Below are positions 35,970 through 44,040 of a stretch of DNA of 64,000 nt, piece after piece. The position numbers and the translations under genes were made by a program. The stretch comes from Microbacterium sp. Clip185 (GTDB lineage Bacteria > Actinomycetota > Actinomycetes > Actinomycetales > Microbacteriaceae): contig NZ_CP117996.1 in NCBI RefSeq assembly GCF_028743715.1, positions 1,860,001 through 1,924,000 on the forward strand. Direction: 5' to 3'. The notes under the pieces were generated by a model. That model was not told where the DNA came from and ran no database searches. It worked only from the letters and a program-made list of their open reading frames with translations. Numbering within the stretch: position 1 is the first letter of the stretch; each line of letters starts with the position of its first letter.

Positions 35970-38417
35970 TCAGTGCTTCACAGGGTGAGCACGTTCGAGC
36001 GCCGCTCCCTCGACGTCGACATCGGGCAGGATGCGGTCGAGCCAGCGCGGCAGCCACCACGCCGCGCGCCCGAACAGGTGCATGAGCGCCGGAACGATCA
36101 CCATGCGCACGATGAACGCGTCGAAGAGCACACCGATCGCCATCCCGAAGCCGATCGGACGCACCATCGCGAGGTGGCTGAAGACGAAGCCGCCGAAGAC
36201 GGAGATCATGATGATCGCCGCGGCCGTGACCACCGCACGCCCGCCCCGCAAGCCCGCAACGACCGCCGCGCGTGCCGGAGCGCCGTGGACGTACGCCTCG
36301 CGCATGCCCGAGACGAGGAACAGCTGGTAGTCCATCGCGAGTCCGAAGAGCACACCCATCAGGATGATCGGTCCGAAACTCAGCACCGGGCCCGGATCGT
36401 GCACGCCGAAGACATCACTCAGCCAGCCCCACTGGTAGATCGCGGTGACGGCGCCGAGCGCGGCGAACAGGGACAGCACGTAACCGGCAGTCGCGATGAT
36501 GGGCACCAGGATCGACCGGAACACCAGCACCATGATGACGAGCGAGAGGCCCACGACCACGGCGAGATAGACGGGCAGCGCGTCGGCGAGCTTCTGCGAC
36601 ACGTCGATGTTGGCCGACGCCTGGCCCGCCACGCCGAGCTCGATGTCGCCGTCGAGCGGTGAGAGGGCGCGCAGGTCGTGCACGAGCGTCTCGGTCGACT
36701 CACTGGCGGGCCCGTCCTGCGGGACCACCTGGAACGCGAAGGTCTTGCCGTCATCCGAGACCGCGATCGGGGCGACCGCATCCACGTCGTCCTGCGCCAT
36801 GAGCGTGCGGACGATGTCGGCCTGCGTCGTGACGCGATCGCTCTCCGCCACCGCCTGCGGCGTCTCGGCGACGACCAGCAGCGGGCCGTTGACGCCGGCG
36901 CCGAATGCCTCGGTCGCCGCCGTATAGGCGCGGTACTGGGTCGTGTCGGTGGCCTCCGAGGAGCCATCGGGCAGTCCGAGACGCATCGACAGGGCGGGGA
37001 TGGCGATGACGAGCAGAGCGATGATCGCGACCGCGCCCGCGGCGACCACGCGTCCGGTGCGCATGGGCCGCAGCTCGGCCGGTGCGTGATCGGGATGCCC
37101 GACCTTCGCGCGCAGCCCGCGGCGCAGCACCCGCAGCTTCATGAGCCCGAGCAGGGCGGGCGTGACCGTGATGGCGACGAGGACGGCGACGAACACGCAC
37201 GCCGCGCCCACGACACCCATCACGCCGAGGAACGGCACGCCGGTGACGAGGAGGGCGACCAGGGCGATGATCACGGTGGTGCCGGCGAAGACGACGGCGT
37301 TGCCCGCCGTCCCGTTGGCCAGGCCGATCGACTCGCCGATGTCCATGCCGGCGAGCACCTGCTTGCGGTGCCGGTTCACGATGAACAGCGAGTAGTCGAT
37401 GCCGACGGCGAGACCGAGCATGACACCGAGGATCGGCGTCACCGATGCCATGTCGACGACGTCCGAGAAGGCGAGGGATCCGGCGACGCCGACACCGACG
37501 CCGATGAGCGACCCGATGAGAGGCGTGATGGCGGGAAGCAGCGCCCGCATCATGATCGCGAGCACGAGCGCCGCGATGAGCACTCCGACGAGCTCGCCGA
37601 CGCCGATGAGGCCATCGGTCGACTGGGCGATCGTCGAGGAGTAGTCGATGCGGACACCCGGGATCTCGGCGTCGTCGAGGCGGTCCGCGACCGCATCCTT
37701 GGTCTCCTGCGGCAGCGAGAACATGTCCTCCGAGAAGGACACGTTGCCGAGAGCCGTGGCGTCGTCGGTCGAGACGGTGCGGATGGCGGATGCGGCGTCG
37801 AGCAGTTCCTGACCCGCCTCGAGCTGGGGCTTCTGCGCTTCGAGCTGGGCACGTGACGCGTCGAGTTGCTCCTGCCCCGCGGCGATCTGCGCCTGCTGCG
37901 CGGCGAACTGTGCCTCGGCCTGGGCGTACACGCCCGCTGCCTGAGCCTCGGCGATCGCGGCGTCCAGCTGAGCCTTGCCCGCGTCGAGCTGCTGCTGCGC
38001 CGCATCCAGCTGGGTCTCACCCTGCGAGAGCTGCGCGGCGCCGGACTCGAGCTGCGCGGCCTGATCGGCGCGCTGCGCCTCGGTCTGGAACGGGTCGACC
38101 GTGCCCGCGACGCCGTCGATACCGGCGACGTCTTTCAGCAGCGAGGAGATGTCGGCCTTCTGCTCGTCGGTGAACGGTTGACCGTCCGTCTGGAACACGA
38201 CGGGCGCGCTGGCCCCCGTGAGGTCGGGAAGGGCGTCGGCGAGGCGGTCGTTGACGCGCTCGGTCTCGGTGCCGGGGATGCTGAAGGAGGTGGCGAGCGT
38301 GCCGCCGAAGGCGACGAACGATCCCGCCGCGACGCCGAGGGCGATCACCCAGGCGACGAGGACGAGCCAGGCGCGGCGCGCCGAGAAGCGCCCCAGCCGG
38401 TAGAGGAGTTGGGCCAC
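35970..38417 (-). CDS. MMPL-family RND transporter
   Basis: An 815-residue inner-membrane transporter of the MMPL branch of the RND superfamily, with the pattern of one membrane segment, a large outer domain, five to six segments, a second outer domain and five to six more segments. Proton-relay Asp-Tyr pairs are visible in GLAVGIDYSLFIVNRHR and LFGLAMDYQLFLVSG. The first outer domain contains a roughly 90-residue Gln/Ala-rich heptad stretch (LDAAQQQLDAGKAQLDAAI), probably a coiled-coil hairpin. The GTG start has GGAAAGG ahead. Likely exports a lipid or a hydrophobic drug; a TetR gene is divergent. Confidence 0.9.
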   Translation of the reverse strand: MAQLLYRLGRFSARRAWLVLVAWVIALGVAAGSFVAFGGTLATSFSIPGTETERVNDRLADALPDLTGASAPVVFQTDGQPFTDEQKADISSLLKDVAGIDGVAGTVDPFQTEAQRADQAAQLESGAAQLSQGETQLDAAQQQLDAGKAQLDAAIAEAQAAGVYAQAEAQFAAQQAQIAAGQEQLDASRAQLEAQKPQLEAGQELLDAASAIRTVSTDDATALGNVSFSEDMFSLPQETKDAVADRLDDAEIPGVRIDYSSTIAQSTDGLIGVGELVGVLIAALVLAIMMRALLPAITPLIGSLIGVGVGVAGSLAFSDVVDMASVTPILGVMLGLAVGIDYSLFIVNRHRKQVLAGMDIGESIGLANGTAGNAVVFAGTTVIIALVALLVTGVPFLGVMGVVGAACVFVAVLVAITVTPALLGLMKLRVLRRGLRAKVGHPDHAPAELRPMRTGRVVAAGAVAIIALLVIAIPALSMRLGLPDGSSEATDTTQYRAYTAATEAFGAGVNGPLLVVAETPQAVAESDRVTTQADIVRTLMAQDDVDAVAPIAVSDDGKTFAFQVVPQDGPASESTETLVHDLRALSPLDGDIELGVAGQASANIDVSQKLADALPVYLAVVVGLSLVIMVLVFRSILVPIIATAGYVLSLFAALGAVTAIYQWGWLSDVFGVHDPGPVLSFGPIILMGVLFGLAMDYQLFLVSGMREAYVHGAPARAAVVAGLRGGRAVVTAAAIIMISVFGGFVFSHLAMVRPIGFGMAIGVLFDAFIVRMVIVPALMHLFGRAAWWLPRWLDRILPDVDVEGAALERAHPVKH

Positions 38418-38480
38418 GACGTGCCTTTCCGAGGGGTGGGTGGGAAGCGGCGCTCCATCGAGCCTCGTCGAGGATATCCG

Positions 38481-38519
38481 ACACGTGTTGCAAAACCATC
38501 ACATGTGGGAGAACTCCCA
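38481..38519. promoter_or_regulatory. Candidate TetR operators in the MMPL/tetR divergent region
   Basis: Two dyads: ACACGTGT (38481-38488) and TGGGAG-AA-CTCCCA (38506-38519). Either could be bound by the adjacent TetR protein. Confidence 0.4.
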
Positions 38520-38551
38520 GCAGGGCACAGCCGCTCTGACAAGATGGCGGG

Positions 38552-39118
38552 ATGGATCCCCGCGTGGCGCGCACGAGAGCGAGTCTGCAGAACGCACTGC
38601 TCGATCTCGCCCGTGAGCGTCCGCTCGACGCGATCACCGTGGCCGACATCGCAGCCGAGGCGGGGGTGAACCGAAGCAGCTTCTACCAGCACTACGCCGA
38701 CAAGGACCAGCTCCTCGCCGACGCGCTGGAGTCGGCCGTCGACGACGTGTCGAGCCGGATCATCCGTTCCGCGGACCCGCGCGACATCAGCCAGCCGCCC
38801 GCCGAGCTGACGACGTACCTCCAGCACATCGCCGACAACGCCGACCTCTATCGACTCGTCCTTGGTGAGCACGGCTCACTGACGGTCGCCGCCCAGTTGC
38901 GTGCTCGGGTGGAGCGGATCGTCGGCGACGCCGTGGGCGAGGGCGCGCCGTCGGTGTTCGACGGACTCCCGGTCGACGTTGTCGCAGCGAGCGTGACCGG
39001 CAGTGCACTGGGCGTCATCACCGCCTGGCTCGCACGCGACCCGCTGCCGCCGATCGAGGTGGCGATCCAGTGGCTCTGGCAGGCCCTGTTCGGCCCCCTC
39101 GACCGCCTCTCGGCGTGA
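38552..39118 (+). CDS. TetR-family transcriptional regulator
   Basis: A 188-residue TetR protein with the helix-turn-helix TVADIAAEAGVNRSSFYQHY at about residues 29-48 followed by ADKDQLL. The C-terminal domain is of the TetR_C type found in regulators of MMPL/ABC exporters; a ligand is not inferable. CAAGAT stands six bases before the ATG, again the leaderless spacing. It is divergent from the MMPL gene with 134 bases between, containing two short dyads, so it most likely represses that transporter. Confidence 0.87.
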   Translation: MDPRVARTRASLQNALLDLARERPLDAITVADIAAEAGVNRSSFYQHYADKDQLLADALESAVDDVSSRIIRSADPRDISQPPAELTTYLQHIADNADLYRLVLGEHGSLTVAAQLRARVERIVGDAVGEGAPSVFDGLPVDVVAASVTGSALGVITAWLARDPLPPIEVAIQWLWQALFGPLDRLSA

Positions 39119-39143
39119 ACCTCCCGGCTCACTCCAGCGTGCA

Positions 39144-39734
39144 TCAGCCGTGGATGACGACGTAAGCGTCCGGGTCGTCCTGTTGGGCAAGCCACTCGTT
39201 CACGACGGCGGTCATCTCCTCGCGCGAGCGCGAAACCCCGTCCGGAGCAGGGCCGGCCCCGTTGACCATCCAGAACGTCGTCGGCGTATCGGCCTCGGCA
39301 GTTTCGTACGCGGTCATCTTCAAGATGAGGATGGGGCGCTTGCCCGTGCCCCATGACGCATCCGCGATGACCTTCTCGCGGGCGCGCAACGACGCCGACG
39401 TCGCGGCCGCCTGCGCGTCGCTGCCCCATTCCTCGGAGAAAGCGACGGCCTTGGCGTCGATATCTGCCTGTACCGCCTCCGGCAACGGCTCTCCCCTGTC
39501 CACGACCACGAAGCTGCCGTCGGCCATGGGATAAGCGCGCTGGGTGCCGCGCGTGCCGATCTCCTGCGCGGTCGTCGCATCGACGACGGCACCCACGGCC
39601 AACGTCGGCTCGGCGGGAGCCGCCGACGTGACGGAAGGCGTTGGCGCGGTACTCGACGCGGGCGCCGAGCAGGCCGTCAGGCCGAGGGCAGCCACGAGTA
39701 CCGCCGCAGCGGCGACGGGAGAGGAGAAGCGCAT
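39144..39734 (-). CDS. Lipoprotein of unknown function
   Basis: A 196-residue secreted lipoprotein. The signal peptide is basic-hydrophobic and ends in the lipobox LTAC (cysteine at residue 22), followed by a Pro/Ser/Thr/Ala linker. The remaining 150 residues form a compact alpha/beta domain (YPMADGSFVVVDRGEPLPE ... TTFWMVNGAG) that I do not recognise. The ATG at 39734 is supported by TAGTGT six bases upstream. It is convergent with the tetR gene and transcribed alone. Confidence 0.78.
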   Translation of the reverse strand: MRFSSPVAAAAVLVAALGLTACSAPASSTAPTPSVTSAAPAEPTLAVGAVVDATTAQEIGTRGTQRAYPMADGSFVVVDRGEPLPEAVQADIDAKAVAFSEEWGSDAQAAATSASLRAREKVIADASWGTGKRPILILKMTAYETAEADTPTTFWMVNGAGPAPDGVSRSREEMTAVVNEWLAQQDDPDAYVVIHG

Positions 39735-39740
39735 GATCCG

Positions 39741-39746
39741 ACACTA
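39741..39746 (-). promoter_or_regulatory. Predicted leaderless -10 element (TAGTGT)
   Basis: TAGTGT on the minus strand ends six bases before the lipoprotein ATG at 39734. Confidence 0.5.
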
Positions 39747-39772
39747 TCGATCGGGCGTCAGCCTCTCCGACG

Positions 39773-40180
39773 TCATCGGGCGGATGCGTCCCGATCGCGC
39801 GCGATGGCCTCGCCGATCAGTTGACCGCCGCTGGTCAGCAGCGCTCGTCGCCAGGGAAGCACGCCATCGATCTCGATCTGGATGGACATGGACAGCACCG
39901 TGCGGATGAGCACGATCAGGCCGAGAATCAGCGCGTCCTCCAAAGAGGGCTTGGACGTGATCGTGCGGATAAGATCGGCGGCTACCAGCACCTCCAGCCC
40001 GAGGAGGATCGCGGACCCGAGCGTCGTCCGCAGCACCATGAATGCCGCCCGCCCGCCCTCCCGGCGTCCGAGGGAGCGTGCCGCGAGGATGACGGCGATC
40101 AGGGCTCCCACGACCATGGCCGTCGCTCCGACGACTTCGAAACCCACGGCGACCGCGGTGAACACCGGCTCGAGCTGCAC
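39773..40180 (-). CDS. DUF1622 membrane protein
   Basis: A 135-residue protein of the DUF1622 family, function unknown. Three membrane segments are visible (VVGATAMVVGALIAVILAA, TLGSAILLGLEVLVAADLI and DALILGLIVLIRTVLSMSI). The loop RTITSKPSLEDA between segments two and three and the following IRTVLSMSIQIEIDG are characteristic of the family. The GTG start is six bases after TAGGCT. It is a monocistronic gene between a lipoprotein and tRNA-Lys. Confidence 0.82.
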   Translation of the reverse strand: MQLEPVFTAVAVGFEVVGATAMVVGALIAVILAARSLGRREGGRAAFMVLRTTLGSAILLGLEVLVAADLIRTITSKPSLEDALILGLIVLIRTVLSMSIQIEIDGVLPWRRALLTSGGQLIGEAIARDRDASAR

Positions 40181-40186
40181 GGCGTC

Positions 40187-40192
40187 AGCCTA
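40187..40192 (-). promoter_or_regulatory. Predicted leaderless -10 element (TAGGCT)
   Basis: TAGGCT on the minus strand ends six bases before the GTG at 40180. Confidence 0.5.
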
Positions 40193-40214
40193 GCGTCGCC
40201 CCGAAAAGCAGAAA

Positions 40215-40244
40215 GCCCCGGCAGATGGCGAGATCTGTCGAGGC
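40215..40244 (-). terminator. Terminator of tRNA-Lys
   Basis: A 12-base stem with one mismatch (GCCTCGACAGAT with ATCTGCCGGGGC on the minus strand) followed by TTTCTGCTTTT. Confidence 0.85.
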
Positions 40245-40250
40245 AATCCG

Positions 40251-40323
40251 TGCACCCCCAGGGACTTGAACCCTGAACCCACTGATTAAGAGTCAGTTGC
40301 TCTGCCGATTGAGCTAGAGGTGC
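40251..40323 (-). tRNA. tRNA-Lys (anticodon CTT)
   Basis: A 73-base cloverleaf: acceptor arms GCACCTC and GGGGTGC (one G-T pair), D-arm AGCTCAATCGGCAGAGC, anticodon loop CTCTTAA within the stem CTGA/TCAG giving CTT, T-arm CAGGG-TTCAAGT-CCCTG, discriminator A. CCA is not encoded. Confidence 0.97.
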
Positions 40324-40414
40324 GTGATTCGGGGCGAGAAACTCACTTTCCGAACCGAGGGACAACGCTATCACCCGACGCAGCGGAGCGCCAATCGAGC
40401 CGAGGTCGGCCGGG

Positions 40415-40420
40415 TAGGCT
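40415..40420 (+). promoter_or_regulatory. Predicted leaderless -10 element of the HisN-type gene (TAGGCT)
   Basis: TAGGCT ends seven bases before the ATG at 40428; there is no Shine-Dalgarno sequence. Confidence 0.45.
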
Positions 40421-40427
40421 GGCGGTC

Positions 40428-41261
40428 ATGTCCCCCACTTCGTCTTCCGGTGCGCCTTCGGGCGGCTTCTCCGACGACCTCGCGCTGGCGCTCAGGATGG
40501 CGGATGCAGCGGATGCGGTCGCCATGTCCCGCTTCGATGCCGCCGACCTCAGCATCGAGGTGAAACCCGACGCGTCTTACGTGACGGAGGCGGACATCGC
40601 GACCGAGAGGGCGATTCGCGACATCCTGTCGACGGAGCGGCCGGACGACGCGGTGCTGGGCGAGGAGTTCGGCTCCGTCGGCGACAGCGCTCGCCAGTGG
40701 ATCATCGACCCGATCGACGGCACGCACAACTACTTGAAGGGCATCCCGATCTGGGCGACGCTCATCGCCCTCGCCGTCGACGGCGTGCCGCGCGTCGGCG
40801 TCGTCAGCCAGCCCTCGATCGGACGCCGGTGGTGGGCCGCCGAGGGCGAAGGCGCCTGGACGAACGGCGCCGCGCAGCCGCGCCGGCTCGCCGTGTCGGA
40901 GGTCGACAGCCTCGACCGCTCCAGCGTCAGCTTCCAGAGCATCGCGCAGTGGGATGACGCAGGTCACCTCGACGGTCTGATCCGGCTCTCGCGCACCGTC
41001 TGGCGCGACCGCGGCTACGGTGACGCCTGGCCCTACATGCTTCTCGCCGAGGGCCGACTCGAGATGGTGGCCGAATTCGACGTCAAGGAGTACGACATCG
41101 CGGCCCTCGGCCCGATCATCACCGAAGCCGGCGGACGGATGACAGCTTTCGACGGCACCGACTCGCTCTCGACCCGGTCGGTGCTCGCCACCAACGGCGC
41201 GCTCCACCAGTCCTTCCTCGACTTCTTCTCCCCCGCTACCGACTCGGAGACCCCGGCATGA
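40428..41261 (+). CDS. hisN: Inositol-monophosphatase-family phosphatase, probably histidinol-phosphatase
   Basis: A 277-residue metal-dependent phosphatase of the IMPase superfamily. The metal site is given by GEEFG, WIIDPIDGTHNYLKG (DPIDGT) and a third acidic ligand in VKEYDIAALGPIITEAGG. In actinobacteria this subgroup usually acts as the histidinol-phosphatase HisN, the penultimate step of histidine synthesis; an inositol-phosphatase role is the alternative. The ATG at 40428 is supported by the -10 element seven bases upstream. The next gene, a lipoprotein, overlaps its stop as ATGA. Confidence 0.85.
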   Translation: MSPTSSSGAPSGGFSDDLALALRMADAADAVAMSRFDAADLSIEVKPDASYVTEADIATERAIRDILSTERPDDAVLGEEFGSVGDSARQWIIDPIDGTHNYLKGIPIWATLIALAVDGVPRVGVVSQPSIGRRWWAAEGEGAWTNGAAQPRRLAVSEVDSLDRSSVSFQSIAQWDDAGHLDGLIRLSRTVWRDRGYGDAWPYMLLAEGRLEMVAEFDVKEYDIAALGPIITEAGGRMTAFDGTDSLSTRSVLATNGALHQSFLDFFSPATDSETPA

Positions 41262-41827
41262 TCCGCCGTACCCGCACCTCGCTCGGCTCCGCGCTCCTCA
41301 TCATCGGCGCGCTGTCGCTCGCCGCTTGCTCGAGCCCTGCCGCGCCGGAGCCCGCCGCATCCACTCCCGCGTCCGCACCCGACGCCGCCACACCGACGCC
41401 TGTCGCCACCAGCGAGCCCACGCCAGGGACGATCGACAAGCCCACGTGCGAGTCGCTTCTCCCGGACGACGTGATCGCGGACTTCGCGAAGGCCAAGTGG
41501 ACGGCGAAGGAAGACGTGTTCCGCGTCGGCAGCCTGACCTTCCCCGAGGGCATCCAGTGCGTCTGGGGCGACTACTCGGTCGCGAGCGATCACGTCCAGG
41601 TGTTCGGGTGGGCGCCGGTGAGCGACACCGAGGCCCAGACCGCCCGGAGCGAACTGTTGGCGAGCGGCTGGAAGAGCATCGGCGACGAGTACATCACCGA
41701 GAATCCCGCGAACGTGCTCAACCCGGATTCCGACGGCTACGGCATGACGTACCAGTTCGGTGACGGCTGGATCACACTCGCCGACACCAAACAGGGACTT
41801 CTGCTGGTCGAGCGTCCCGGCTCCTGA
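41258..41827 (+). CDS. Lipoprotein of unknown function
   Basis: A 189-residue lipoprotein. The signal peptide has RRTR at its start and ends in lipobox LAAC (cysteine at residue 24). A 35-residue Pro/Ala/Thr linker leads to a globular domain with two further cysteines (TCESLLPDDVI and GIQCVWGDYS) that may form a disulfide. No family is recognised. The ATG overlaps the phosphatase stop as ATGA, so the gene is translationally coupled to hisN although a functional link is not apparent. Confidence 0.8.
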   Translation: MIRRTRTSLGSALLIIGALSLAACSSPAAPEPAASTPASAPDAATPTPVATSEPTPGTIDKPTCESLLPDDVIADFAKAKWTAKEDVFRVGSLTFPEGIQCVWGDYSVASDHVQVFGWAPVSDTEAQTARSELLASGWKSIGDEYITENPANVLNPDSDGYGMTYQFGDGWITLADTKQGLLLVERPGS

Positions 41828-41915
41828 CGAAGGGCCGAGAACTCCCCCGCCAGACGGAGGCGCTGCGGCAGGTGCGCGCCTAGCGTGGAAGGGATCCCCA
41901 CGAAAGGACCCCGCC

Positions 41916-42368
41916 ATGCCTCGCCGGCTGAGCCCTCGCTCGTCCCTTGCCCTTCTCGCTGCGGCGGCGCTCGCTCTGACGGCGTGTTCTCCTGCCACGG
42001 AGACGTCGGACTCTGCGTCGCCGACACCCTCGTCGCTGTCCGCGGAGATCGCCGACACAGCCGTGGGCGCGAAGACCGCGTGGATCATCGACGTCCTGGA
42101 CGCCGAGCAGGACACCACAGCCGCCGAGTGGGAGCCCCACCTCGACACGACCTTCACCGCCGAGGTATCCGCAGCAGAGGTCGCCGAGTTGCTCAATACG
42201 CAGATCAGACCCGCAGCGCCGTTCACCGTCACGGCTTACCAGGGCGACGAACGGTCCGCGGTGGCGACTCTCAAGGGCACGATCGGCGAAGCATTCGACA
42301 TGACCGTCGCGATCAACGACGAGGACAAGATCGTCGCCCTCCTCCTCGGGCCTGCGTCCGAGCCATGA
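41916..42368 (+). CDS. Lipoprotein with ORF12-N-type domain (N-terminal half of a split serine hydrolase)
   Basis: A 150-residue product as written. The signal peptide ends in lipobox LTAC, and the domain that follows (AEWEPHLDTTFTAEVSAAEV ... AVATLKGTIGEAFDMTVAIN) resembles the cystatin/NTF2-like N-terminal domain found in ORF12/LpqF-type serine hydrolases. It stops at a TGA at 42366-42368, after which the same frame continues without interruption into a class A beta-lactamase domain. AAAGGA before the ATG is a good ribosome binding site. By itself the product would be a lipid-anchored domain without an active site. I think the TGA replaces CGA of an intact gene. Confidence 0.75.
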   Translation: MPRRLSPRSSLALLAAAALALTACSPATETSDSASPTPSSLSAEIADTAVGAKTAWIIDVLDAEQDTTAAEWEPHLDTTFTAEVSAAEVAELLNTQIRPAAPFTVTAYQGDERSAVATLKGTIGEAFDMTVAINDEDKIVALLLGPASEP

Positions 42369-43280
42369 AGAGCATCGTCCTCGCTCGACGAGGTCGCTGA
42401 TCGTCTCGATCAGCTGCCCGGCGAGATCGGGGTCGTCATCGCCCGCGGCGACGAGGAGCTCCTCGAGCGCAGGGCGGACGAAGCTGCCCCGCTCGGCTCC
42501 GTCTTCAAGCTCTTCGTGCTTCTCGCCACCGCCGAGGCCGTCCGTTCGTCGGAGCTGGCATGGAACGACACACTCGTGCTGACCGACGCCGACCGGAGCC
42601 TGCCGTCGGGGCGCCTGCAGGATCAACCCACGGGCACGGAGGTGTCCGTGCGGGATGCGGCGCAGGAGATGATCGCGATCAGCGACAACACCGCGACCGA
42701 CCTGCTCATCCGCCGACTCGGACGAGAGCGCATCGAGGCGGCCTTCGCGAGCGTCGGCGGCGAGGGCAACACCCCCTGGCTGACGACGAAGGACTTCTTC
42801 ACCCTCGGTTGGGGTGACTCAGCCGTCTTCGCCCAGTGGAGTGATGCGGATGACGCGGGGCGCCGACGCATCCTCGAGAGCCTCGACACCGCTCCCCTGT
42901 CAGTGGATGCGGCCAGCGTCACCAGTCCGGCCTGGAACAGCGGCGTCGACTGGTTCGCCACTCCCGCGACCGTGGCCGCGGCGCATCGGGCCCTGCTCGA
43001 CACCGGCGACGAGACCGTGCGCGCCATCCTTTCGAAGAACCCGGGGATCGGCGCAGATCTCGACCGCGCACTCCTGCCCTACCTGGGCTTCAAGGGAGGC
43101 TCCGCGCCGGGCGTTCTCGCCGCATCCTGGTCGGGAGAGACGGTGGAGGGCGAACGGGTCACCGTGGTCATCCAGCTCCGAGGAGATGATCCCGCGGCGA
43201 TCACCGGCGCCCAACGCGACGTGTTCGGCCTGGGTGCGGATGCGTTGCGTCTGGCGGCCGAGGGGCCCGGTCAGCGGTAG
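42369..43280 (+). pseudogene. Class A beta-lactamase-like domain, C-terminal half after in-frame TGA
   Basis: About 303 codons in the same frame as the preceding lipoprotein. All catalytic motifs are kept: SVFK (SxxK) at 42498-42509, SDN within MIAISDNTATDLL, and FKGGSAPG for the KTG element. Between the TGA and the SxxK serine there is no ATG, GTG or TTG in frame; the first usable start, GTG at 42516, falls after the serine. An independently started protein would therefore lack its nucleophile. Either the gene is inactivated by one nonsense change, the TGA is read through, or there is a sequence error. The intact protein would be a secreted penicillin-recognising hydrolase or peptidase. Confidence 0.72.
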
Positions 43281-43531
43281 GGATTCCCGGCAGCATCGCT
43301 CGTCTCCGCATGACCGGCGGCGAATCCCTGATCCCAGGCGTCACCGCGTCCCTCCCGCTCACGAGACAAGGCGTCGACCTCGAGGATCCGCTGCGCCAGT
43401 CGCACCCAGTGGCCCCAGTTCGCTTCGGGGACGCCCTCCTCACTCCCCGTGAGGCGCCAACGTTCCGGCGCATCGGCGGGATCCAGCGTGCGCGCTCCGG
43501 TACCGAGAGGACGGCGGCGCGGATCGGGCAT
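43271..43531 (-). CDS. Small hypothetical protein
   Basis: An 86-residue hydrophilic protein that I do not recognise. It is rich in Arg, Asp, Glu and Gly, with a central WRLTGSEEGVPEANWGHWVR stretch containing three tryptophans and a C-terminus ending AAGNPYR. AAGGAG lies six bases before the ATG at 43531, which settles the start. It overlaps the end of the beta-lactamase-like gene by ten bases, tail to tail. It is downstream of the first DUF7882 gene on the same strand. Confidence 0.68.
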   Translation of the reverse strand: MPDPRRRPLGTGARTLDPADAPERWRLTGSEEGVPEANWGHWVRLAQRILEVDALSREREGRGDAWDQGFAAGHAETSDAAGNPYR

Positions 43532-43589
43532 GGCTGCTCCTTCGGGTCTGCGACGTCGACATGCTCTCACGTCGCCGACGACCGGCCGC

Positions 43590-43898
43590 CTAGGAGGAGG
43601 TGTGTCCCGTCATCAGGTCCTGTACGTCCAGCCCGTCGGGGCTGTTGGCCGCATCCATCAGCGCTTCGATCAGCTCCCGCCTGATCTGCACGGTGCCCCG
43701 TCGAGAGTATGTGAACGACAGCGGCACCGCCGGAGACATCCACAGGCTCCGTCGACCGCCGGTGCCGTCGGCGGTGGGCATGGTCAGCATGAAGGCTTCG
43801 CCACGACGAAGCTTGTTCATCGTCACGACGCGCAGGTGCGCGATCAGATCGTCCTCGACCACGAAGTACTCCTCGCGCCCGTACCAGAGTCGTCCCAT
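43590..43898 (-). CDS. DUF7882-family protein (copy 1)
   Basis: A 102-residue protein of a small family common in Microbacteriaceae (now DUF7882; some entries carry the wrong name ATP-dependent DNA ligase). It begins MGRLWYGREEYFVVEDDLIA and continues LRVVTMNKLRRGEAFMLTM, closely paralleling the second copy at 45105-45455 (MGKLYYGADTEAVVIPDRLL). The shared core is MG-(R/K)-L-x-YG, a basic KLRR turn and a tryptophan-bearing strand (SLWMSPAVPLSFTY). The function is unknown; no catalytic motif is apparent. It is separated by 142 bases from the SDR gene upstream. Confidence 0.8.
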   Translation of the reverse strand: MGRLWYGREEYFVVEDDLIAHLRVVTMNKLRRGEAFMLTMPTADGTGGRRSLWMSPAVPLSFTYSRRGTVQIRRELIEALMDAANSPDGLDVQDLMTGHTSS

Positions 43899-44040
43899 AC
43901 TGCTTCCGCGCTCCCACCCGTGGCCGCTCGGTCGCGACCCTGCTTCGATGATCGGTGGCCCGAACACACCGGCGCCGGTCGTCGTCCGCGATACGCATGC
44001 AAGGCTCCGCAGACGAACGGCCGGCACCGGTCGTGGAGAT

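Noticed and set aside
42516..43280. Beta-lactamase-like protein starting at GTG 42516
   Set aside because: This start falls after the catalytic SxxK serine (42498-42509), so the product would be inactive. The frame clearly continues upstream to the TGA.
43590..43898. ATP-dependent DNA ligase
   Set aside because: This name is attached to some members of the family, but at 102 residues there is no nucleotidyltransferase motif (KxDG) or OB domain.
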